From Erwinia rhapontici (GTDB taxonomy: Bacteria > Pseudomonadota > Gammaproteobacteria > Enterobacterales > Enterobacteriaceae): a stretch of DNA of 64,000 nt. Shown piece by piece: positions 42,048-51,161 of the stretch (within the stretch, counting starts at the first letter, position 1; every line of letters begins with the position of its first letter). The notes under the pieces were generated by a model that was given only the letters and a program-made list of their open reading frames with translations, was not told the origin of the DNA and did no database searches. Location: contig NZ_VRKO01000010.1 in assembly GCF_012271765.1 (NCBI RefSeq), positions 256,884 through 320,883 on the forward strand. Reading direction: 5' to 3'. The position numbers and the translations under genes were made by a program.

Positions 42048-42709
42048 TATTTCCTCCTCGCCAGCAGTCCGGCCATTGAGAGCAATACCGGCAGCCCGAT
42101 AGGCGTAAAGGGCACGGCCAGCAGTGAGATTACCGCCCCGCAGGCGGCGCGGATCAGCGTGGTGCGGGATTTCAGGGCGGGGATCACCAGCGCCAGTAAA
42201 ATGGCCGGAAATACCGCATCCAGCCCAATCACCTGGGTATCAGGCAGCAGTGTGCCAATCACACTGCCCAGCATGGCCCCCAACGGCCAGACCACGGCGA
42301 CGCCGAGGCCACACAGCCAGAAGGCGGCTTTACGCTGCGCGTGCGTGGGCTGCGACAGGCCAAACACCACGCTTTCGTCATTCATAATATGGCAACCGAG
42401 CACGGCAGAGAGACGCGAACCTACCAGGTCACGTACGGCAATGCCAAAGGGGAAGTGGCGCGCATTGACCAGCAGCCCGGCCAGCGCAGCGGCCAGCGGA
42501 TTGCCCCCGCCAGCGACGATGGCAATAAACATAAACTCTGAGGCACCGGCCAGCACAAACAGGCTGGAGAACAGCGGAACCCATAGCGGGAATCCATAAG
42601 CGGTGGCCAGCGAACCGTAGGAGATGCCCACAACGCCGACCGCCAGGCAGATCAGATAAATCGCTTTACGCGTGTCCGGGCTGAGTGATGAAAAATGCCG
42701 ACTGAACAT
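42047..42709 (-). CDS. azlC: AzlC-family branched-chain amino acid exporter
   Basis: The 220-residue membrane protein has the AzlC blocks SEFMFIAIVAGG and NARHFPFGIAVRD (arginine-histidine pair) and about seven helices. Start at 42709 (MFSRHFSSL). The frame is open far upstream across the divergent gene, without meaning. Substrate range (valine, leucine, methionine or azaleucine) cannot be told from sequence. Divergent from an XRE-cupin regulator, with GAACG repeats between. Confidence 0.9.
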   Translation of the reverse strand: MFSRHFSSLSPDTRKAIYLICLAVGVVGISYGSLATAYGFPLWVPLFSSLFVLAGASEFMFIAIVAGGGNPLAAALAGLLVNARHFPFGIAVRDLVGSRLSAVLGCHIMNDESVVFGLSQPTHAQRKAAFWLCGLGVAVVWPLGAMLGSVIGTLLPDTQVIGLDAVFPAILLALVIPALKSRTTLIRAACGAVISLLAVPFTPIGLPVLLSMAGLLARRK

Positions 42710-42724
42710 TATTTGTTTTCCATA

Positions 42725-42800
42725 ACGAACGAAGTTGTCATTATAATGAACGCAGGTGCTTCTAAGATCAACACGAACGTTTCGTTCATTTTGGCGAACG
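42725..42800. promoter_or_regulatory. Candidate operator region between azlC and the XRE-cupin gene
   Basis: The pentamer GAACG occurs in this short gap at about 42727, 42749, 42775 and 42796, and an inverted copy at 42783 makes the palindrome GAACG-TTT-CGTTC (42775-42787). Repeats of this kind in a divergent promoter are likely sites for the adjacent regulator. Confidence 0.6.
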
Positions 42801-42812
42801 ATAAGGCGAAAG

Positions 42813-43361
42813 ATGACACAGCCCATAGCGGTAATTGCGGAAAGTTTGATTCGGGAACGCACACAGGCCGGGCTTTCACTCGCCGAAGTGGCCCGAAGGG
42901 CGGGAATTGCAAAGTCGACGCTGTCGCAGCTGGAGGCGGGCAACGGTAACCCCAGCCTGGAGACGCTGTGGGCGCTGTGTGTGGCACTGAATATTCCCTT
43001 TGCCAAACTGCTGGAACCTGAAGGCAACAAAACCCAGATCATCCGGCGTGGCGAAGGGGCGAAAGTGGTGGCCGGAGAAGCGAACTATCAGGCCATTTTG
43101 CTGGCCAGCTGCCCACCGGGTGCGCGGCGCGATATCTATCTGTTAATGACCCAGCCGGGTGCTGACCGTCTGTCACAGCCGCATCCTGTTGGATCGGTTG
43201 AGCACATTATCGTCACCCAGGGGCGGGCGCTGGTCGGGCTTAAGGATGCCCCGGAAGAGCTAGCGCCAGGCGATTACATCTGCTATCCCGCCGATCGTGA
43301 GCATATCTTTAAAGCGCTGGAACCCGACACCCTGGCACTGCTGGTGGCAGAGCAGGGATAA
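42813..43361 (+). CDS. XRE-type regulator with C-terminal cupin domain
   Basis: The 182-residue protein has an N-terminal helix-turn-helix (residues about 14-45, LAEVARRAGIAKSTLSQLEAG) and a C-terminal cupin domain (about 105-180, HPVGSVEHIIVTQG ... GDYICYPADREHIF) that should bind a small ligand. The ATG at 42813 was chosen from family length. Divergent from azlCD, so probably their amino-acid-responsive repressor. Confidence 0.9.
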   Translation: MTQPIAVIAESLIRERTQAGLSLAEVARRAGIAKSTLSQLEAGNGNPSLETLWALCVALNIPFAKLLEPEGNKTQIIRRGEGAKVVAGEANYQAILLASCPPGARRDIYLLMTQPGADRLSQPHPVGSVEHIIVTQGRALVGLKDAPEELAPGDYICYPADREHIFKALEPDTLALLVAEQG

Positions 43362-43463
43362 AGGGAGGATGGGGACGGAAAACCGTCCCGTAATCGGGTT
43401 TTTATACCGTGTCGCTGAATAGCGGTTGACGGGGAGTTATGATTCTATCGAACCGATTTTTTG

Positions 43464-43492
43464 TTGAGACTATTCTTATCGTTAGCTAGAAT
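43464..43492 (+). promoter_or_regulatory. Sigma-70 promoter for the membrane protein gene at 43639
   Basis: TTGAGA (43464-43469) and TAGAAT (43487-43492) are separated by exactly 17 bases. The expected start is near 43499, which gives a leader of about 140 bases before the ATG at 43639. Confidence 0.65.
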
Positions 43493-43638
43493 GCGGCCTG
43501 AAAAAGTGAAGGTGTATTATCATTTCTACATAAAATGTGTATTTGCTTTTAATAAAGCAATCTGGGATTTAAATCAAAATCGGTCAGGCTGACGTTCAGA
43601 ATGTTCTGGCCGAAATAAATTATAAAATGGAGTTAAGA

Positions 43639-44421
43639 ATGAAAGGCATCAGTAAACTGGTCTGGGCAGGTCTCGCGCTGAATATCTGCTATCTCGGCGC
43701 GGTAGTCTATCTCACTACCCAGATAGAGGATGGTGAGTTAACTATTTTTGCACGCAATGCGATTGCTTTTTTACAGTACTTCTCCATCCCATTTTTAGTT
43801 TCTATTTTATTGCAGATCATCAGTTTGCCCCTGTTATTCAAAAGCCCAAAGTGGGGACTGGCGCTGGCTATCATTGGCTCGCTTATTATCCTGCCATTAA
43901 GTATGATTTTCCTCGCCGGTTATATGTTTAGCTATGAAAAGCATTGCAACAAGGGCCTGGAAGTATTTTCGCCAGGTGATAAAAACACACTTTCACAGGC
44001 TTTAACATTTAAAACATCGATGTTCTATGTGCAGGGCGGGATTTCCCTTGCTATCGGATTGTTTATTCTGGCCGATGGTGTGAGCGTTGGCGGATTATTA
44101 GTCTGTACCGGGATCATTTTTATCTCAAATGCGATGCGTTTAAAGCAACGCGTGATGATTGGGGTGTCAGGCGATAAATTGATCCTGACCCCGGCGCTGT
44201 ATGCTGAAACCTGTCTGATCCCGCTAACCGATGTCACGTTAATCAAAGAAAATAAAAATGTCTTCAAACTGCATATCCACTCTGCTGGTGTTGACAGGAA
44301 ATGTAGCTTTAGTAAAAAAATGATCGCCGGAGAGAATGCTCAGGCAGACCTTGCGGAGATTTTGTCAACATTGCCGAAAGCGGACAGCGAGGCTGTGGCG
44401 GTGAGTGACAAGCCTGAATAA
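43639..44421 (+). CDS. Membrane protein of unknown function with cytoplasmic domain
   Basis: The 260-residue protein has two pairs of membrane helices (about residues 9-27 and 42-60, then 71-97 and 130-165) and a C-terminal soluble part of about 90 residues (after 170) that resembles a PH-like or bPH domain in its strand pattern (RVMIGVSGDKLILTPALYAETCLIPLTDVTLIKE). The ATG at 43639 is six bases after GGAG. The ATG at 43627 lies before that site. I do not recognise the family by name. Neighbours on both sides are unrelated, and the coding region is less GC-rich than the flanks. Function unknown. Confidence 0.78.
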   Translation: MKGISKLVWAGLALNICYLGAVVYLTTQIEDGELTIFARNAIAFLQYFSIPFLVSILLQIISLPLLFKSPKWGLALAIIGSLIILPLSMIFLAGYMFSYEKHCNKGLEVFSPGDKNTLSQALTFKTSMFYVQGGISLAIGLFILADGVSVGGLLVCTGIIFISNAMRLKQRVMIGVSGDKLILTPALYAETCLIPLTDVTLIKENKNVFKLHIHSAGVDRKCSFSKKMIAGENAQADLAEILSTLPKADSEAVAVSDKPE

Positions 44422-44538
44422 CCTCCAGCCCGGGCGGCGGGAGACGTAAAAGCTTGTTTCTCTGCCATCTAACTGGCATGATTCTGAAGGGTGATTATCG
44501 CAATGGTAATTACAACACATTGATTTTACTATTTAAAT

Positions 44539-44616
44539 GACTCGGGGTGCCCTTCTTCGTGAAGGCTGAGAAATACCCGTACCACCTGATCTGGATAATG
44601 CCAGCGTAGGGAAGTC
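44539..44616 (+). promoter_or_regulatory. TPP riboswitch (THI element) before thiMD
   Basis: The element begins GACTCGGGGTGCC, contains CTGAGAAATACCC and CTGATCTGGATAATGCCAGC and ends GTAGGGAAGTC. All are conserved blocks of the thiamine pyrophosphate aptamer. GACT (44539) and AGTC (44613) close helix P1. A GATGCC / GGCATC hairpin at 44618-44632 directly follows and may hide or free the thiM ribosome site GGGAG at 44655, depending on TPP. Confidence 0.97.
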
Positions 44617-44663
44617 AGATGCCCGGCCGGCATCGCCTTCTTGATCGCCGGTTGGGAGCATAT

Positions 44664-45455
44664 ATGATCCAACCTGAACGCCTGAGCCACGCCGATGTGG
44701 CCCATTCCCTGACGCTGTTTCAACAGCAATCCCCCCTGATTCACTGTATGACCAATGATGTGGTGCAAACCTTTACCGCCAACGTGCTGCTGGCACTGGG
44801 GGCTTCCCCGGCGATGGTGATCGATCAGGACGAAGCCGCGCAGTTCAGCGCCATTGCTGATGCCCTGCTGGTAAACGTTGGTACGCTGACCCATTCCCGC
44901 AGTGAAGCGATGCGGGCAGCGATCCATGCGGCCAGCGCTGCCGGACGACACTGGACATTAGATCCGGTGGCGGTAGGGGCGCTGGATTTCCGTACCACTT
45001 TCTGTCACCAACTCCTGTTACTCAAGCCCGCTGCGATCCGCGGCAATGCTTCGGAAATTATGGCACTGGCAAAACAGGCGGTCAGCGGACGGGGCGTAGA
45101 CACTCAGCATGCGTCAACGGCGGCATTACAGGCAGCCGTTGCGCTGGCGACGGAAACGGGGGCGGTGGTGGCGGTTACCGGGGAAGTGGATTTTGTCACC
45201 GATGGCGTGCGCACCCTCAGCGTCAGCGGCGGTTCCCCGCTGATGACGCGCGTGGTCGGCACTGGCTGTGCGTTGTCCGCCGTGGTCGCTGGATTTGCCG
45301 CGCTGCCCGGCGATCGTCTGGTGCATATCGCCAGCGCCTGCCGCGTAGTGGCGCTGGCGGGAGAGCGTGCAGCGGCAGCGGCGCAGGGGCCGGGCAGCTT
45401 CATCCCCGCGTTCCTTGATGCACTGTATCAACTGAACCCGGAGGCACTGGTATGA
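44664..45455 (+). CDS. thiM: Hydroxyethylthiazole kinase
   Basis: The 263-residue kinase phosphorylates 4-methyl-5-(2-hydroxyethyl)thiazole in thiamine salvage. Conserved are [28 protein letters not shown] near the N-terminus and the anion hole [11 protein letters not shown] with the catalytic Cys. Start at 44664 follows GGGAG. Behind a TPP riboswitch, in operon with thiD (four-base overlap). Confidence 0.96.
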   Translation: MIQPERLSHADVAHSLTLFQQQSPLIHCMTNDVVQTFTANVLLALGASPAMVIDQDEAAQFSAIADALLVNVGTLTHSRSEAMRAAIHAASAAGRHWTLDPVAVGALDFRTTFCHQLLLLKPAAIRGNASEIMALAKQAVSGRGVDTQHASTAALQAAVALATETGAVVAVTGEVDFVTDGVRTLSVSGGSPLMTRVVGTGCALSAVVAGFAALPGDRLVHIASACRVVALAGERAAAAAQGPGSFIPAFLDALYQLNPEALV

Positions 45456-46252
45456 AACGGATTAACGCCATGACCATTGCCGGAACTGACCCGAGCGGTG
45501 GCGCCGGGATCCAGGCCGATCTGAAAGCCTTTTCCGCGCTGGGCGCCTATGGCACCAGCGTGATCACCGCGCTGGTGGCGCAGAACACCACGGGCGTGCA
45601 GTCGGTGTATCGCATTGACCCATCGTTCGTGGCTGCGCAACTGGATTCCGTCCTGTCGGATGTGCGTATCGACACGATAAAGATTGGCATGCTGGCAGAA
45701 AGCGCCATCGTTGAGGTGGTTGCCGAACGGCTGAAAGAGACCCCGGTGCCCTGGGTGGTACTGGATACGGTGATGCTGGCAAAAAGCGGCGATCCGCTGC
45801 TCTCTGCTGAGGCGGTTGCCACCTTACGCGAGCGTCTGTTACCGCAGGTCTCCCTGATTACGCCCAATCTGCCAGAAGCCGCCGCGCTGCTGGCCTGCGA
45901 TCCGGCGCGTGATGAGGTTGAGATGCGTGAGCAGGGCAGGGCGCTGCTGGCGCTGGGCTGTCAGGCGGTACTGATGAAGGGCGGCCATCTTAGCGAATCG
46001 GAAAGCCCGGACTGGCTGTTTACCCACCAACTTGAACAGCGGTTTACCGCGCCTCGCATTATGACGCGCAATACGCACGGTACGGGCTGTTCGCTGTCGG
46101 CGGCGCTGGCGGCACTCCGTCCGCGACACGATGATTGGGTTGCCACCGTACAAGCGGCTAAATACTGGTTGCAGGGGGCGCTTGAGCAGGCAGACTCGCT
46201 GGAGGTCGGCCACGGGCATGGTCCGGTGCATCATTTTCATCAGTGGTGGTGA
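45452..46252 (+). CDS. thiD: Hydroxymethylpyrimidine/phosphomethylpyrimidine kinase
   Basis: The 266-residue ribokinase-fold enzyme adds both phosphates to HMP in thiamine synthesis. [17 protein letters not shown] at the N-terminus, [10 protein letters not shown] in the middle and the [14 protein letters not shown] motif with the catalytic Cys are present. Start overlaps the thiM stop by four bases. Confidence 0.97.
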   Translation: MKRINAMTIAGTDPSGGAGIQADLKAFSALGAYGTSVITALVAQNTTGVQSVYRIDPSFVAAQLDSVLSDVRIDTIKIGMLAESAIVEVVAERLKETPVPWVVLDTVMLAKSGDPLLSAEAVATLRERLLPQVSLITPNLPEAAALLACDPARDEVEMREQGRALLALGCQAVLMKGGHLSESESPDWLFTHQLEQRFTAPRIMTRNTHGTGCSLSAALAALRPRHDDWVATVQAAKYWLQGALEQADSLEVGHGHGPVHHFHQWW

Positions 46253-46341
46253 CCACGATGGTCCGCGTTTTTTTGTGCGGATCGTTCTGAAAAATGGAGT
46301 CAGCAATTTGCCTTAATAACAGTTTTGGGTCCACCCTGTTG

Positions 46342-46380
46342 GGGTCAGGAAAACTGACCCGCGGGCCATCAAAATGGCCC
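46342..46380 (+). promoter_or_regulatory. Two consecutive perfect hairpins in the fbaB leader
   Basis: GGGTCAG (46342-46348) / CTGACCC (46354-46360) with loop GAAAA, then two bases, then GGGCCAT (46363-46369) / ATGGCCC (46374-46380) with loop CAAA. The second hairpin ends 24 bases before the fbaB start codon and about 14 before its GGAG. No T run follows, so they are not a typical terminator. Confidence 0.6.
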
Positions 46381-46404
46381 TCACACATTTTAACAGGAGT
46401 TATC

Positions 46405-47457
46405 ATGACGGACATCGTACAGTTATTGGGCAAAGAAGCGGATTCTCTTTTGCAACATCGCTGCATGACTATTCCAGCGGACAACCTCTATCTTCCAGGG
46501 GCGGATTATGTGGATCGGGTGATGGTCGATAACAATCGTCCCCCGGCAGTTTTACGCAATATGCAAACACTGTACAACACCGGACGTTTAGCCGGGACAG
46601 GTTACCTCTCTATCCTCCCCGTAGACCAGGGCGTCGAGCATTCGGCGGGCGCCTCTTTTGCTGCGAACCCGCTCTACTTCGATCCGAAAAATATTGTGGA
46701 GCTGGCGATTGAAGCGGGCTGTAACTGTGTGGCTTCCACGTATGGCGTACTGGCTTCTGTCTCACGGCGTTACGCACACCGCATCCCGTTTATGGTTAAG
46801 CTCAACCATAACGAGACGCTGAGCTATCCCACCCAGTATGACCAGACGCTGTATGCCAGCGTTGAGCAGGCGTTTAACCTCGGTGCTGTCGCCGTCGGGG
46901 CCACCATCTATTTCGGTTCAGAGCAGTCACGGCGTCAGATTGAAGAGATCTCTGCAGCCTTTGAACGCGCCCATGAACTGGGGATGGTCACCGTACTGTG
47001 GGCGTATCTGCGCAATAATGATTTCAAAAAAGACGGGGTGGATTACCATGCCAGCGCTGATTTGACAGGCCAGGCAAACCATCTGGCGGCCACCATTGGC
47101 GCGGATATTGTGAAACAGAAAATGGCGGAGAATAACGGCGGTTATAAAGCAGTGAAATTCGGCCATACCGATGAGCGCGTCTACAGCACACTGACTACAG
47201 ATAACCCTATCGACCTGGTACGTTATCAACTGGCGAACTGCTATATGGGGCGCGCCGGGATGATCAACTCCGGCGGTGCGGCAGCAGGGGATACGGATAT
47301 TGCTGAATCCGTACGTACGGCGGTGATCAATAAACGTGCAGGCGGCATGGGGCTGATTTTAGGGCGCAAGGCCTTTAAGAAATCGATGAAGGACGGCGTG
47401 GCGCTGATTAATTCAGTGCAGGATGTCTACCTCGCGAAAAACGTCACCATCGCCTGA
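46405..47457 (+). CDS. fbaB: Class I fructose-bisphosphate aldolase FbaB (DhnA type)
   Basis: The 350-residue Schiff-base aldolase splits or forms fructose 1,6-bisphosphate and is favoured in gluconeogenic growth. Nearly every block matches E. coli FbaB (for example [17 protein letters not shown] and [23 protein letters not shown]). Start at 46405 follows CAGGAGTTATC. Preceded by two strong hairpins and followed by a REP-like palindrome. It is in the same direction as thiD, with 152 bases between. Confidence 0.97.
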   Translation: MTDIVQLLGKEADSLLQHRCMTIPADNLYLPGADYVDRVMVDNNRPPAVLRNMQTLYNTGRLAGTGYLSILPVDQGVEHSAGASFAANPLYFDPKNIVELAIEAGCNCVASTYGVLASVSRRYAHRIPFMVKLNHNETLSYPTQYDQTLYASVEQAFNLGAVAVGATIYFGSEQSRRQIEEISAAFERAHELGMVTVLWAYLRNNDFKKDGVDYHASADLTGQANHLAATIGADIVKQKMAENNGGYKAVKFGHTDERVYSTLTTDNPIDLVRYQLANCYMGRAGMINSGGAAAGDTDIAESVRTAVINKRAGGMGLILGRKAFKKSMKDGVALINSVQDVYLAKNVTIA

Positions 47458-47463
47458 TTTATC

Positions 47464-47490
47464 GTAGGGGTCAGGCATGCCTGACCCTGT
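47464..47490. repeat. REP-like palindrome after fbaB
   Basis: Arms GGGTCAGGCA / TGCCTGACCC at 47468-47487, preceded by GTAG, between convergent fbaB and the GntR gene. Confidence 0.8.
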
Positions 47491-47516
47491 ATCAACCGTG
47501 CCTTGTCCCGCCGGTT

Positions 47517-48203
47517 TCAGAATGGCTCAAACCACTCGCTGTTCTGCTCGGCAATCGGGGTAATAGAGAAAATCATCTCCTGCAAATGGCGGCGCAGCGC
47601 CTGTTCAGCGGCATCGGCATCTTTCGCACACAAGGCCAGGTAAATCTGGTGGTGCTGCTCGATCAGGCTCTCTGGCGGTGACACTTTACTTAACGTCAGA
47701 AAACGCACGCGGTCCATGGTGGCTTTAATATTTTCCACCGTCTCCCACGCCAGTTCACAGGCAATACTTTGCGCGATCAATCGGTGAAACTCATCGTCCA
47801 GCAAGAGAAACGATTGGCTGTCGTGGCGATCGGCGGCCAGCTTTTGTAATTGCAGATTATGCTCCAGCGCCGCCAGCCCGACAGGTGTGGCTTCTGCAGC
47901 TGCACGGCGTACCACTGCAACTTCAACAGCTTCACGTATAAAGCGACCATCGGCAACGCGCTGTGCGGAGATTTTACGCACGAAGGTGCCGCGCTGCGGA
48001 AGGACCTGCACCAGGCCCGCTTCTGCCAGTTTGATAAAGGCTTCACGAACCGGCTGACGCGATACGTTAAAGCGCGTGGACACCTCTTTTTCCGACAGCA
48101 GTGAGCCGGGATGGATCGCACAGGTGACGATATCCTGACGCAGGAATCGATAAATCTGCTGGTTGACCGGCTCACTGGCGGTGATGGTATAAACTGTCGA
48201 CAT
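47517..48203 (-). CDS. GntR-family regulator (FCD domain), RspR-like
   Basis: The 228-residue regulator has an N-terminal winged helix (residues about 14-75, LLSEKEVSTRFNVSRQPVREAFIKL) and a C-terminal FCD all-helical ligand domain with metal-binding His residues (for example DEFHRLIA). It is the last gene in the direction of the rsp operon. E. coli has the homologue RspR (YdfH) next to rspAB. Probable repressor of the operon, released by a hexonate. Confidence 0.88.
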   Translation of the reverse strand: MSTVYTITASEPVNQQIYRFLRQDIVTCAIHPGSLLSEKEVSTRFNVSRQPVREAFIKLAEAGLVQVLPQRGTFVRKISAQRVADGRFIREAVEVAVVRRAAAEATPVGLAALEHNLQLQKLAADRHDSQSFLLLDDEFHRLIAQSIACELAWETVENIKATMDRVRFLTLSKVSPPESLIEQHHQIYLALCAKDADAAEQALRRHLQEMIFSITPIAEQNSEWFEPF

Positions 48204-48295
48204 TCGGCAACGTCCCTTTAGCGGCGGGTCAACAGCCTGCCCGCCTATGGCGTGAAAGCCTTCAGTCTAATCAGGCAGGCGCATCAGCGCCAGAG

Positions 48296-49759
48296 TTAAA
48301 CGCGGGCAACCAGTTGATGCACCGTTTGTTTCGCTCCCAGGCTCAACAGCAGACGGTAAAAATGGTTAACCTGGTGGACAAACTGCGGGTTACCGGACAA
48401 ATCCTCACCAAAGACATGTTTCAGACCCAGCAAGGCGGCCACGCGGGGTTCTCCTTCGGCACTTTCCGCGACCCTTTTTGCCAGCTCGGCACTAAGGGGA
48501 TCGTTGATCACCATCGGCTGACCCTGCTCATCGTAACCGCTGACATAGCGGATCCATCCTGCCACGCCAAGTGCCAGTAAATCGAAATTGCTGTCATGCG
48601 CGAGGTGCCAGCGGATGCTGTCCAGCCAGCGCTGGGGCAGTTTCTGGCTGCCATCATTGGCGATCTGCGCGGTGCGGTGCCTGATAGCACGGTTGCTGTA
48701 ACGCGCAATCAGCGAGTCGGCGTAGGCCGTCAGATCAACGTCCGTTGTGCGTAGCGTCGGAGCCTGCTGTTCGAGCATCAGCTGGCGCGCCGCCTGTTTG
48801 AAATGAACATCTGTCATACAGTCGCTGATGTGCTGATACCCGGCGAGGTTACCCAGGTAGGCAAGGAACGAGTGGCTGCCATTCAGCATACGCAGCTTCA
48901 TCTCTTCAAAGGGCAGCACGTCAGCCACCAGTTCCGCTCCGGCCAGTTCCCACGCCGGGCGGCCGCTGACAAAGTTATCTTCGATAACCCACTGGAAGAA
49001 CGGCTCACAGGCCACCGCCACCGGATCCTCACAGCCCAGTTTTTCACGCAAGGCGCGGTGGGTTTCATCGGTCATCGCCGGAACAATACGGTCTACCATG
49101 GTGGAAGGGAAGGTCAGCGTTTTTGCGATCCAGTCGGCCAGTTCCGGCGCCTGCTGGCGTGCCAGCGCGGTGATTACGTTGCGGGTGACATGGCCGTTTT
49201 CCGGCATATTATCGCAGGACATCACGCTGAAAGGTGCCAGCCCTCGCTCACGGCGTCGACGAATGGCCGCGAGAATAATGCCCGGCAGCGACTGTGGCAC
49301 ATCGGGATGTTCCAGATCATGACGGATCGCCGGATGGTCAAGATTTAACTCACCGCTGGCCGGATAATGACAGTAGCCTTTTTCCGTGACCGTCATGGAG
49401 ACAATAGCGACGTCGGGCTGGCTCAGCGCGTCCAGCACCGCCTCAATACCGTCGGACTGGCCGTGCAGGGCGGCAGTCACCACACCTATCACACGCAGAT
49501 TGAGCTGGTCATCGGCCATTTCGGCCACGGTGTAGCAGAGTTGCTGCTGGCGCAGGGCGGTAATCAGTTCGCCGCTGTTAAGATTGATTTCGCAATATCC
49601 CCAGTCGCTGCCCTGTTCAGCGGCGAGCCGATCGCTACAGACGGCCTGGTGAGCACGATGGAAAGCACCAAAGCCAATATGGACCATGCGGGTCCGTAGC
49701 GCGTGACGGTTGTACTGGGGGCGTTCTACATCGGGCGGGAGGGTATCAAGAGACAACAT
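48296..49759 (-). CDS. Mannitol dehydrogenase/fructuronate reductase family oxidoreductase (YdfI-like)
   Basis: The 487-residue polyol dehydrogenase has the N-terminal Rossmann region [14 protein letters not shown] and the C-terminal catalytic block [16 protein letters not shown] with the conserved Lys, Asn and His. Relatives reduce fructuronate or tagaturonate with NADH. Its nearest E. coli counterpart by context is YdfI in the rsp region. The same family includes yeiQ, which is absent from its usual place near yeiP here. The product would feed RspA as D-mannonate. Confidence 0.9.
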   Translation of the reverse strand: MLSLDTLPPDVERPQYNRHALRTRMVHIGFGAFHRAHQAVCSDRLAAEQGSDWGYCEINLNSGELITALRQQQLCYTVAEMADDQLNLRVIGVVTAALHGQSDGIEAVLDALSQPDVAIVSMTVTEKGYCHYPASGELNLDHPAIRHDLEHPDVPQSLPGIILAAIRRRRERGLAPFSVMSCDNMPENGHVTRNVITALARQQAPELADWIAKTLTFPSTMVDRIVPAMTDETHRALREKLGCEDPVAVACEPFFQWVIEDNFVSGRPAWELAGAELVADVLPFEEMKLRMLNGSHSFLAYLGNLAGYQHISDCMTDVHFKQAARQLMLEQQAPTLRTTDVDLTAYADSLIARYSNRAIRHRTAQIANDGSQKLPQRWLDSIRWHLAHDSNFDLLALGVAGWIRYVSGYDEQGQPMVINDPLSAELAKRVAESAEGEPRVAALLGLKHVFGEDLSGNPQFVHQVNHFYRLLLSLGAKQTVHQLVARV

Positions 49760-49779
49760 AACGCATCCTTACAGATAAA

Positions 49780-49800
49780 CGGGTGGGGCAAGCCCACCCG
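49780..49800. repeat. Palindrome between the oxidoreductase and MFS genes
   Basis: CGGGTGGG(G)C / GCCCACCCG with AA in the centre, one unpaired base. It resembles the REP-like family in size and could shape relative expression inside the operon. Confidence 0.5.
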
Positions 49801-49806
49801 CGCTAA

Positions 49807-51090
49807 TCAAATGGACACCGGAGTATCCAGTTTCTTCGGTGGTTTAATCACAAACAGCACCAGGAACGCGCCCAGCGCGGCCACCACGCCCGCCAGCACA
49901 AAGGCGCTGTCGAACTTACCGGTGTGCTGCACGATATAGCCGGTGACAATCGGCCCGACAATCCCGGAAAGGCTGCCGATCAGGTGAATAAATCCGCTGA
50001 TACTGCCGACGCGGCTTTTATGCACCACATCCTGAATAATCGCCCAGTAAATTGCCCCGGTGATGTAGAGGAAGAAGATAGAGACAGACATCAGACCGAC
50101 GGCGGATGTGACTTCTTTTACCGTACCTGCAAAGCCGACACAAATTGCAGCAGCCATTAACGAGACCACCAGCACGATTTTGCGTGAAAGCAGCAGCTTG
50201 CCGGTCACTTTGAAAATTTTGTCCGAAATAATCCCCCCGAGCGCCAGACCGACGAAGCCGACGATCCATGGGATCATGGTGGTAATGCTCATCGCTTTAA
50301 TATCCAGCCCGTGCGCCTGGACCAGATAGGCCGGGAACCAGCTGAGGAAAAAGAACAAGATGTAGTTGTAGCAGAAGAAAGCGAATGCCGTGACCAGGAT
50401 AATCGGCTGACGCAGATAGTAGCCTAAGCCGTGCTGTGACTGTGACAGTTCCTCTTCAGGACTGAGCTGCTCGTCTTTCATCTGCGCAATCAGTGCACGT
50501 TCACGTTCGCTGATTAATTTGCTTTTCAGTGGATTGTCAGCGGCAATAAAGAACCACACGACCATCCAGATGATGCCAATCGAGCAGATAATGGCGAAGG
50601 CCGGACGCCAGCCGAAGGCAAGGGCCAGGTAGCCGATGATCGGCCCGGCGACTGCGCCGCCAAGGGGCGAACCGGCGCTTAGCAAGCCCATCGCCGTGGC
50701 GGCCTGTTTTTTCGGGAACCAGCCGTTAATCGCTTTATTCGCCGAGGCACAGATCGGCCCCTCTGCCATGCCGAACAGCACGCGCAGGATTAACATTGAC
50801 CAGAAACCGGTGGCCAGGGCGGTAAAGCCGCAGAACAGTGACCACATCCCGACGGCAACGCCGAGGGTGATCGTCGGGCCGAACTTATCGGTCGCGAGGC
50901 CACCGACAAAGTTGAAGATGGCATAGCCGAAGAAGAAGCTGCCGAAAATCAGGCCAAACTCTTCCGCATTCAGCATCAGATCTTTTTCAATCATTGGCAC
51001 GGTCAGGGACAGCGCCACCCGGTCAAGGTAGTTAATCATGTAAACAAGGAACAGCAGTAATACGATGGTCCAGCGCAGGTTCTTAAACAT
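49807..51090 (-). CDS. MFS transporter, anion:cation symporter family (YdfJ/ExuT-like)
   Basis: The 427-residue protein has twelve membrane helices, with MFS loops TDKFGPTITLG and SDKIFKVTGK. It resembles hexuronate and hexonate transporters of the ACS group (ExuT, GudP, YdfJ). In the rsp operon it should import the sugar acid used by RspA and the oxidoreductase. The exact substrate is unknown. Start MFKNLRWTIV at 51090 matches the family. Confidence 0.9.
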   Translation of the reverse strand: MFKNLRWTIVLLLFLVYMINYLDRVALSLTVPMIEKDLMLNAEEFGLIFGSFFFGYAIFNFVGGLATDKFGPTITLGVAVGMWSLFCGFTALATGFWSMLILRVLFGMAEGPICASANKAINGWFPKKQAATAMGLLSAGSPLGGAVAGPIIGYLALAFGWRPAFAIICSIGIIWMVVWFFIAADNPLKSKLISERERALIAQMKDEQLSPEEELSQSQHGLGYYLRQPIILVTAFAFFCYNYILFFFLSWFPAYLVQAHGLDIKAMSITTMIPWIVGFVGLALGGIISDKIFKVTGKLLLSRKIVLVVSLMAAAICVGFAGTVKEVTSAVGLMSVSIFFLYITGAIYWAIIQDVVHKSRVGSISGFIHLIGSLSGIVGPIVTGYIVQHTGKFDSAFVLAGVVAALGAFLVLFVIKPPKKLDTPVSI

Positions 51091-51161
51091 GGTAATAACT
51101 CCGCGTTCTATTTGTCATTGTAGGGTAGAGGTGATGGCCGGGCGTCACCCCGGCTTTAGGG

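Noticed and set aside
51137-51154. GCCGGG / CCCGGC stem between rspB and the MFS gene as terminator
   Set aside because: No T run on the minus strand, and the genes look like one operon. It may only stabilise the message.
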